A stretch of 64,000 bases of DNA from Linanthus parryae (taxonomy: Eukaryota > Streptophyta > Magnoliopsida > Ericales > Polemoniaceae): assembly GCA_023055425.1 (NCBI GenBank), contig JALGPY010000002.1:47267321-47331320 (forward strand), in the 5' to 3' direction. Made by a program: the position numbers and the translations under genes. Positions 1 to 8,239 of the stretch are shown piece after piece. Within the stretch, counting starts at the first letter, position 1; each line of letters starts with the position of its first letter. Under the pieces are notes generated by a model. It was given only the letters and a program-made list of their open reading frames with translations. It had not been told where the DNA came from and did no database searches.

Positions 1-760
1 TTTTATTGCAAGGACTTCATTTAATTTTGCTTCTAACATATTGGTTTCTTGCAGGTTCTCGCTAGAGGTTGGCGTATTTATCACTTCACCCAATTCCGCT
101 ACAAGTTTATCAATGGCATCGCTCTTTGCTAGAGTATTTTGCCTGCTTCATCTATTCGGTTGTATTGAAACTTGTAGCACTTCATTGATAAAGTTGTGGA
201 CTTATCGAGAAGCATCATTGATTTCCCAAGAATTGATGACGACCACCTTACGCTCATTATCTCTTACCTAAAATGATGCAAACTGGAATCTTGATGTTGC
301 TCTAGTGATATGTGTTCTGTCTCCAGCAATGACCCATACAGATTTGTGATATGAAGTCACAACTTCCAATACACACATTGTTGTATTTGGGTACATATCC
401 TTCATTCTGTTGTAGCACACATTTTGTCTGATTTCTCTTTTACGTTTTCACTCCGTACTCAACCATTCAGCCATGTATAAAATTATGCCACCTGTCCTAA
501 ATTATGTAAGTCAAAATCAATCAAGCCTGCCTAAACGTCCGCATATGTGACGCATTGGGTATATTTGCTCCTTCGTACTCAATAACAGACAACATCTCGT
601 AGAAATTTCCTATAACAGTCAAAGGGCTGCCATTTTGATATTTTAATCTTCTTAACAAAGCCCAATAGTTATGCCTCTGTGAATAGTCAAGGTCACTATA
701 AAACCCAGTGAGAAATATCCATTTTCTTGGATTTTTGAGATCTTTCACACAATAAGGTAT
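1..760 (-). pseudogene. Decayed LINE (non-LTR retrotransposon) fragment, endonuclease to pre-RT linker
   Basis: The minus-strand frame at 521-748 reads like the middle of a plant LINE apurinic endonuclease: TGFYSDLDYSQRHNYWALLR, then a block VIGNFYEMLS where the family has a GDFNE-type motif, then a MRTFRQA block. The usual Asp of GDFNE is Asn here. Further along the same strand (about 1-300) another frame has FQFASF..RDN and a stretch ending LEAKLNEVLA, which matches the usual linker before the reverse transcriptase. Frames change and stops occur between these pieces, so this is a relic and cannot be functional. The RT itself would lie left of the window. The assignment rests on motif recognition by eye. 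Confidence 0.6.
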
Positions 761-1185
761 ATGACGCCGACTGAAAGAAATTAAGTCAACTTAGTCGTAC
801 TCTTGGAATAAAAAACAGCTTTAATTGATTAACTTTACACAGAAACATGGTATCTTAATTTAATCAACAAATATGTGTATGTACAACTAAATTTTGTCAA
901 GTATATTCTCCTTAAAAAGAGGGGGAAAAGGTTGTCAAGTATCTTCATGTCTTGCTAATTGGTTTTATAAAAGCGCTGATTCAAGCTCAATAGAGGAAAG
1001 AGCATGAACTTTTACAGGTCATAGTTGAATTGTGGTTAAATTCTAACAATTGGATTTCTATAAAAATCAAGGCTTGGGTTTGAACCCAACAATTTTGTAG
1101 TGACACATGCCCACGAGTGGTATTGTACTAGTTGTGTAATAAAAAATGTAGCTATTTAAATTAAATATTCTATGTTTTCACCAAA
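761..1185. other. No gene seen
   Basis: AT-rich DNA without a convincing open frame. It may be further LINE-derived or intergenic sequence. Confidence 0.5.
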
Positions 1186-1423
1186 TGCGGCAGGTGATTG
1201 TCTTTTCCCTCTCTAGCATCACATAAATAGCGATAAATATAGTTTGTCATATGTCGACTTACGGTACTCACTTATTTGGGCCTAACATTTGGTGTGTATT
1301 CTATTAATTAAGTGTCTGTACAAGTTGCTTGTGCAAATGGTAAAAGATATGTCTAAACTCACTAAAAATGTTCAAACATTAAGACACTCGGTTTATAGTT
1401 AGGTTATCGTTTAAATTTATTGG
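1186..1423 (+). repeat. ~300-bp dispersed/tandem repeat, copy 1, left part
   Basis: It starts near AATGCGGCAGGTGATTG and contains TAGCATCACATAAATAGCGA. It resembles 15325-15640 and 16003-16330. The unit is broken at 1423 by the Tat element T1 and resumes at 15262 with GTAATATAATGTTCTCTG, which is exactly how copy 3 continues. The uninterrupted copies therefore give the pre-insertion sequence. Confidence 0.8.
1419..1423. repeat. Target-site duplication ATTGG of T1 (left)
   Basis: ATTGG precedes the LTR start TGTGCACAAG and is repeated at 15257-15261 after the other LTR end ATCTACA. A 5-bp duplication is standard for Ty3/gypsy integration. Confidence 0.9.
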
Positions 1424-2047
1424 TGTGCACAAGAGATTCCGGCGGGGAGACCTCCGTGTGCACCGTGTGTAGTGGATCAAGGATCGCACAGGAAGAATAG
1501 GGGTGTGTATAGGGAGAGAGTAAGTCAGTAGCAATGTCTGAGAGAGAGACAGAGGTTTGGCAGAGCTTCCGCGTATGGCAGTGTGTTTTTTTTTATGGAA
1601 AGGTTAACGATCTATATATACTGGAGAACGTGACCGTTGTAGTGTGGTTAATGCGCCCATTAATGGCGGCTTAATTAGCTTAACCATAACGGCACGTTCG
1701 TCCGAGTATATAGGAACCGTTATTGCACGTGGTGCGCGAATACCGGAACCGTTACGAGGTTGACCGGGTTTGACCGGATTGACCGGGTCTAGGGAGCTCG
1801 TGCCATAGATCTCTCAAAACAGTTACTAAAGGTCGCGTGCGGGCTTGGCTCGCACGCGACAGGGCTTACTCTAGCCTCCAAACCACTAAGTCCCTACAAG
1901 TCCCGTGCAGTGGTATGCGAGGGCTCTGTCTCGCAGCCCCCACATGGATCAGCTCGGCTGGTGATCCGGTGTGTATGGAGCACAATATGGTGTGCTGGAT
2001 GGCTGCCACGTGGCCAAGATCTGTCATGTCAGAAAGCAGTATCTACA
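1424..2047 (-). repeat. 3' LTR of T1 (element on minus strand)
   Basis: 624 bp, beginning TGTGCACAAG and ending ATCTACA on the plus strand. It matches 14632-15256 almost base for base. A TATATATA run near 1613-1620 lies where the LTR promoter would be on the minus strand. Confidence 0.93.
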
Positions 2048-2061
2048 TTAGCCCCCTTTCT
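2048..2061 (-). other. Polypurine tract of T1
   Basis: Read on the minus strand the sequence next to the 3' LTR is AGAAAGGGGGCTAA, a purine run immediately inside the LTR as needed for plus-strand DNA priming. T2 has the same tract at 26477-26490. Confidence 0.85.
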
Positions 2062-2149
2062 GCGCGTGAAGACTCATAGCCGTATAGACTTCCATGCGCG
2101 GAAACCAACATACGCGTCGCCGCCACGCACCAATTCAAATACGGGTAAG

Positions 2150-2320
2150 TTCAGCCCCCGTGCGTGTCATTATGACCTAAAACCCCTAGAGTCGTGCCGT
2201 CTGACCTTTAGGGTTTTAGGCGTGACGTCAGCTTGTCCTGTGATTGCGCGATTCGACGATGACGGTTGCGATTCGACTATCGAAAGGATGCAACCCTTCA
2301 TTGTTTTGGATAAATACCTC
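2150..2320 (+). promoter_or_regulatory. Putative promoter of the antisense PMD gene in T1
   Basis: Seen: an inverted repeat CCTAAAACCCCTAGA (2176-2190) / TTTAGGGTTTTAGG (2207-2220) that contains a telobox (TAGGGTTT, 2209-2216); a palindromic TGACGTCA (2223-2230), the core bound by bZIP/TGA factors; and a TATA-like ATAAATAC (2310-2317). T2 keeps the same order at 26604-26748, with one change in the bZIP core (TGACATCA). Conservation between diverged copies supports function. Transcription itself is inferred. Confidence 0.55.
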
Positions 2321-2741
2321 GTATCCCCCATTATTGCAAAGCATCACTTCTTTCTCTTAAAGTGAATGGTACCCGGAGATCTTCGAGGGCAGATCCAGAT
2401 AATCAATCACCAGTTCAGAACTGCAAATCGTATTCTTCAATTGTGCATATCCAAGCAGGCTTCAAGAAAACAAGGTTGGCCTCGTTTATTTTTGATTTAA
2501 AATACCAGTGTTTGCCTTGAACTGCGTTGAATCTGTAAACCCATGGAATTTGTGAAGAGGTTTTGATCTTTGAACCCGCTTCGTTTTAGTCTTTCAACAA
2601 TATTGGATCTTGCAACTCCCCAATTTCTGAAATTGGTACCGGAACTGTTCGTTTTCCTTCGCATAGATCTTGAACACCAAAAATTCAAACTGAAGTGTGG
2701 TATTTCTCCCCCCCTTTTTTTTTTTTTGCTCTTTCGCAGGA

Positions 2742-5194
2742 ATGGCCAAGACAAGAGTAACCAGACCCGTCAAGGAAGATGAAGAGATACCCGACCTTCC
2801 GCAGGCCTTGTGGCGAAAAGCCCCCTTTTTAGGCGGCAAAGATTTCTACCATGCGAGGGTAAAGGCGAAGAGGATGCCTGATCCTGTTCCAGTTGAGCGA
2901 TTGCTGACGTTGACTCGCCCAGTTAACTCAGCCCTGCTCGAGTGGGTTGGTTCCGAGGATGTAGTTCGATTGGGGATCGAAAACGGGCACTTCCCATATA
3001 CTGCGATTTCTACTCAGGCGTTCGTCCAGAAATTGGACTATATGGATGAGTGGATTGACCACGTATTGGATCATCACGCCGAGACTCTTAATGAAGCCGG
3101 CGTATACTTTGCTATCCATGCTATGAAGGGTGCTGCCGTGAAGTTGGATCAGTCCATGCTTCTAGACCTTCTGTCCCGTTACTCGCCTGCGACTCACACG
3201 TTCCATTTTGCTGAGTTCGAGGCTGCCCCCACGCTCGAGGACGTGCAAATGCTGTACGAGCTTTCCCCCATGGGTGAAGTGGACCCTCTGAGTCCCTTGA
3301 GGACATCTGCGGAGATTGCCTTGTATACGCAGATGGAGGAATGCCTAGCAGAGGTGAAGAAAATCTCCACTCGGTGGACCACTACCAAGCCCCTTCCGAA
3401 CTGGCAGCTGGTTGATACGTCTGCGAAGAATACCTGGAACAAATGGTTGCAGTACTTCTTCCGAGACTATGCGAACAGCAGCATTACTAAGAAGCTTCTG
3501 AACGAGGACCCGGAGGCCGAGAATTACGTAGAGGTGAGAATCAGCAGCCCAGGCAAGTGATGAAGAAGAAGAAGCAACAGTTGTAATGCATGAGGAAGAA
3601 TCAGGAGGTACCTCCGTCGCATTTCCTTCCTCGTCATCGTAACTTCTTTGCACTTCTTTTCTTTAAACCATTCGTGTATTCGCAGATGATGATGAGACCG
3701 CTGATTCTCGGAGAGGATGCAGCAGCCTTGGAGCAAGTCCAAGCGGACTTCGAAGAGATCGCAGGCGGCGATAAAGGTGAGATCTTCAATCTCGCAGTAA
3801 CTTATAGAGATGTTATTGTGGGTGCGTTAAAGCATGGCGTGTCAAAGGCTGACATTCGCCGTTGGTTAGTAGGCAAATGCGGAGAACCCTCAGGTAACTA
3901 TTTGAGTGATATGCATGTACTAGGCTTTAGCAACTTGAGGCAAAATCATGACTGGTTTATTCGCATCCCAGGTCACGCTCCTCTTACAGACTTGCTTAGT
4001 GAGGAGGCATGGTTCCACGTCCTTAGTGTATGACGAAGATACCTCAATCCCACCTTCGCGTGGAGGTGCTTATTCTTTAGCTTTAGTAAAGATAGCAAAA
4101 TAACTTATATCGCAAGTTACCTCATATCATCGCATTTAATGTCGCAGGTCGTGCTGAGGAACCTGAGCTGGGACAGAGAAGTCAGCCTTCTGCGCCCTAT
4201 GTTCCAATTCCGAGCTCCCATACCGAGAAGCCCGTCGCAGCTGCTGACCACGCGGGTGTGCCTCGTGAGGATATCATCGAGCTTTCCGACGATGCTGGAG
4301 CTGACACTGTGTTGATGGATGAAGATGTCCATGTTAGTGTTGAGGAAGTGAGGACAAGTGCTGCTAATTCTTTCGCATCTGAGAGCGTCCCTCGCCAAGC
4401 GACTTCGGCTGTCCCTTCACCTCCGGCGATGACTGAGTCAGAGGCACCCATTCCTGCGTGGAGCTTTTGGGGCTCGCAGGTTGGGAATGTAGTCGCAGCT
4501 GGCGCGGCCTACATTCTTCCTCCCGACTACGAGAGATTAGAGCTCGCAGCTGATAGGAGAGTCATGGAGCGAGGGCAATCTTTGAACAACCCGGCAGCCC
4601 GCATTCCTTCTCTTCATGAGATTCTGGAAGGAACTGGTAAGTAGAGCTTTGCTGTTCGCACGTCGCATTATTCGCTTGCGAGTTTTGACATCATAACTTA
4701 TTTTTGACGTCTCCTCAGGTTTGAAGCAAACCGATGTAGACTGGGTGGTTCGAATGCGTCTCAGGTACCCTCGCTCGTTTGTGAGATCTCTGGAGATCGG
4801 GCCTTTTGACAGGAGGCTGTTCCTCACTGAAGCCATCTGGATACTGGAGCAGCTATCTGCGGCTATGCCTTCGACCATTTCGGTCCAGAGTGCTGAATTG
4901 CTATGTGGCATGTGCCAAAACCTCGTGACCAAAGTCCAAGGCAGAATGGGCTTTAAGTTTCTTAAGGACAGAGTCACGCTGATTCGCGCGGCTGTAACTT
5001 TGAAACTCGGTCACCAGAATCTCGCAGCTGAGATGCAAAAGGTGGAGCAGCAGAAGCAAAGAGTTGATGAAGCTCTGAAGCTGTATCATGAGATGAATGC
5101 CAGGTGCGAGCAATTGAAGCAGGAAGTGGAACAGGTGGAGAAGCTGAGCGAGCAGTTCGCGCCCCAAGACTCCTTAATCAAGAATTTGCTTTGA
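2742..5194 (+). CDS. Antisense spliced gene in T1: plant mobile domain (PMD)-like protein with C-terminal coiled coil
   Basis: Inferred exons: 2742-3533, 3686-3893, 3972-4065, 4148-4636, 4719-5194, each bounded by GT/AG and aligned with T2. The ATG at 2742 follows a pyrimidine-rich acceptor (CTCTTTCGCAG), so a 5'-UTR intron is likely. Exon 1 holds the PMD signature: THTFHFAEFEAAPTLEDV followed by LSPMGEV. The last exon begins TDVDWVVRMRLRYPRSF and ends in a Glu/Gln/Lys-rich coiled coil (about 4990-5160). Compared with T2, the second half of the PMD is missing after NYVE. Exon 3 is 94 nt instead of 105 nt, which breaks the frame and brings in a stop at 4031-4033, so this copy probably cannot make the full protein. 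PMD proteins (MAIN/MAIL1 family) act in silencing and genome maintenance in plants and also occur inside transposons. The role here is unknown. Confidence 0.65.
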
Positions 5195-6387
5195 TTTTTC
5201 GAATCTTGCAAAAATAGCTCGAAAAATAGCTGAAACATTAATGTAATATCTTGAACATTAATGTAATGTTGCTAGGGTTTCTCCCTTTTTTTTTTAACAA
5301 GACCAATGAATTTTCCCGTTTTGCCCTTTTCCGGGATTTGATTGGACATTTCTGTGCATATCCAATTATGACGTCAGCAATTGATACTTTGCTTGATTTT
5401 CTCGCTAATTTATCGGTAGATAAGCATGCTTCCGTTGGGAAGTCCATCCGAATCATGACTATCCGTCATTTATTAGGATACGCAACTGAATCGTCGTAGC
5501 CTTTAGTAGGGTAATTGATTGTTACCGCTTTTCAAGGCGTAAGTGATTGAACTTACCCTCTTTTTGAATTTTGCTGACTCATCTTAGGCAACCGAGGAGT
5601 CTGTACAGGGTCTATATAAACCTTGTCTTTGCTATTTGGGTTTTTCATCCCAAAGATGTGCTTTGCCGTGAGTCCTTACGACTGCTGGCTTCAACGCTTG
5701 TTTTTCGTTGATTCATGGCAACTTCAAGTTTTGAATCCTGAGTTTGCGCTTTGTGCTATAGAAATAGTTTCCAAGATCCACTTTATGAGGCTTATTGCTC
5801 TTTATAACCATCATAAAGAAGATGCAGATAATATCTCATATGTGTTCGAAGAAATTTCTTCGTGTGTTATGTGTGCAGGTCATGTTTCCGGCCGCCTCGT
5901 GGCGAGGTGCAGCGCCGAAGTGACCGTGCTACCGTCTCGTAATGAACGGCGGAATTCTTCTTCAGCATCTCCGAAGAAGAATCCGTCACCTTCACGTTTG
6001 TGAGCTCGGGATGACGAACCGTCGCGTTCATCCCCGTCTACAAGGAGCCCTTGCCCTTTGGAGCTTCTGCTTTCCTGTGGATCGCCGGAACCGGTGGTTC
6101 CTTGGGCAAATGTTATGGGGTGCATATCTGACAACGGTCTTGTCGGATAGCGGGATCTCGAGCGTATGGCTTCATGTGGCTCTTTTAGAGCAAGATCCCC
6201 CCTGCTACAGATGTTCACCCGCAGATCTGGGCGCTGCGTAGCTGGTGTTTGAAACCGGTGGGTTCATCCTCTGCAGTCCGGGTTTCCGTACTGTGTCTTT
6301 GCTGGCTTACCAGCCACTTTTCGAATGTATTGTAAGCCATGTTGGCTGCGTAGTTAGATTCGAGCTTTTCGCTTGTAAGCTGCTATC
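5195..6387. other. Region between the antisense gene and the tandem array in T1; conserved TATA-like motif
   Basis: No convincing coding frame. It contains a second TGACGTCAGC-type site near 5369 and a TATATAAA at 5613-5620 on the plus strand. T2 has a matching segment (46985-47160) with TATAAA at 47121-47126 in the same context, GGGTC..ATATAAACC. This may be a second plus-strand promoter or 3' flank of the antisense gene. Short open frames at 5623-6003 and 5942-6241 have no recognisable similarity. Confidence 0.5.
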
Positions 6388-8032
6388 TAGACAGATAAAT
6401 TGTAAGTCATTTGACTCGTAATAATAAATAGCTTTCTGTATTATCTGCTATCTCTTTACAACAGAATACAATTTCGCATGCGTTTCGGCATATTTCGCCT
6501 TTCATTATGCTATGTAATTGTTTCGCATCCGCGATATATTGATTCACGGGTGTTTCGCTAGATCGTTCGAGATCGTATCTTCGCAGCTGTGCCATCTCGG
6601 CGGATGGGCTTGCAGTTGGCCGTTGCAAATCATTTAAGATCATGCTCACAACATTGCTATCGTAACGGATAGTCTTTAGCAGATCAATTAAGATCATTAA
6701 GTGGTGCGAACTGCTATCACAAAAGATAGTCTTTATTAGCGAACTGCTTGAGATCGTTTCTCGCGTAAATTGCTATCGCAACAGATAGACTTTTAGAAGA
6801 TCGAGTAAGATCATCTTGCGCATGCGTTGCCATCGTAACAGAGGCTTGGGTGATCAACTAAAATCACTTTGCATATAAGTTGCTATCGTAACAGATAGGC
6901 TTGAGAAGATCAGGTAAAATCGTTCTGTGTATAAGTCGCTATCGTAACAGATAGGCTTGAGAAGATCAGGTAAAATCGTTCTGTGTATAAGTCGCTATCG
7001 TAACAGATAGGCTTGAGAAGATCAGGTAAAATCGTTCTGTGTATAAGTCGCTATCGTAACAGATAGGCTTGAGAAGATCAGTTAAGATCACATTTGTGTT
7101 GGCTGCTATCGTGAGAGATAGGCTTAGATGATCAATTAAGATCGCATTTGCGTTGGCTGCTATCGTAAGAGATAGGCTTTACATGATCAATTAAGATCGC
7201 GTTTGCGTTGGCTGCTATCGTAAGAGATAGGCTTTAGATGATCAATTAAGATCGCATTTGCATTAGCTGCTATCGTGAGAGATAGGCTTAGATGATCACT
7301 TAAGATCGCATTTGCATTAGCTGCTATCGTAGAGATAGGCTTAGATGATCACTTAAGATCGCATTTGAATTAGCTACTATCGTAGAGATAGGCTTAGATG
7401 ATCACTTAAGATCGCGTTTGCATTAGCTGCTATCGTAGAGATAGGCTTAGATGATCACTTAAGATCGCGTTTGCATTAGCTGCTATCGTAGAGATAGGCT
7501 TAGATGATCACTTAAGATCGCGTTTGCATTAGCTGCTATCGTAGAGATAGGCTTAGATGATCACTTAAGATCGCGTTTGCATTAGCTGCTATCGTAGAGA
7601 TAGGCTTAGATGATCACTTAAGATCGCGTTTGCATTAGCTGCTATCGTAGAGATAGGCTTAGATGATCACTTAAGATCGCGTTTGCATTAGCTGCTATCG
7701 TAGAGATAGGCTTAGATGATCACTTAAGATCGCGTTTGCATTAGCTGCTATCGTAGAGATAGGCTTAGATGATCACTTAAGATCGCGTTTGCATTAGCTG
7801 CTATCGTAGAGATAGGCTTAGATGATCACTTAAGATCGCGTTTGCATTAGCTGCTATCGTAGAGATAGGCTTAGATGATCACTCAAGATCGCGTTTGCAT
7901 TGGCTGCTATCATGAGAGATAGGCTTTAGATGATCACTTAAGATCGCATTGCATTGGCTGCTATCGTAAAGAGATATGCTTATATGATCAATTGAGATCG
8001 CAGTTTGTATGAATTGCTATTGCAGCGAATAA
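6388..8032. repeat. Tandem array of ~53-bp hairpin-bearing units in T1
   Basis: About 25 units. The consensus in the right half is 53 bp and contains GCTGCTATCGTAGAGATAGG, then GATGATCACTTAAGATCGCG, then TTTGCATTA. Units near 6930-7050 are 56 bp (GTCGCTATCGTAACAGATAG...), and the left edge is progressively degenerate. Each unit has two inverted repeats: CTATC-N5-GATAG and GATC-N6-GATC. The array sits between the pol stop (8240) and the antisense gene. Tandem repeats in the 3' untranslated region are known from Tat/Ogre elements and can seed satellite DNA. Homogeneity in the centre and decay at the edge fit unequal exchange. Confidence 0.93.
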
Positions 8033-8239
8033 ACCATTGTTAACGGTAATAACAAATTAAATAGAGCAACACAAACAGCTAGAAATGTGAACTTCTCATT
8101 TGGGAGAATTCCTTTATTATAACGCTCTCATATGGGAGAGATGGGATTACAATCCTCTCATATGGGAGAGGAGATTGCGTAAATCATAGCCACATGAGAC
8201 ATTAAGCACGTTATCATAAAACGTATGAAATGAGAGAAG
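8033..8239. other. Spacer between tandem array and pol stop in T1
   Basis: It contains the short direct repeats TCTCATATGGGAGA near 8127-8170, also found in T2 near 48353-48430. No gene. Confidence 0.6.

Noticed and set aside
1837..2365. Open frames across the T1 3' LTR (repeated at 15046-15346)
   Set aside because: They are LTR sequence, duplicated because the LTR is; no domain, and the right copy runs into flanking repeat.
5251..6241. Small plus-strand frames after the antisense gene
   Set aside because: No similarity to known families and no conservation of frame with T2.
6388..8032. Regular repeats with palindromes resembling a CRISPR array
   Set aside because: The whole 53-bp unit is repeated with no unique spacers, there are no cas genes, and the array lies inside a plant retrotransposon.
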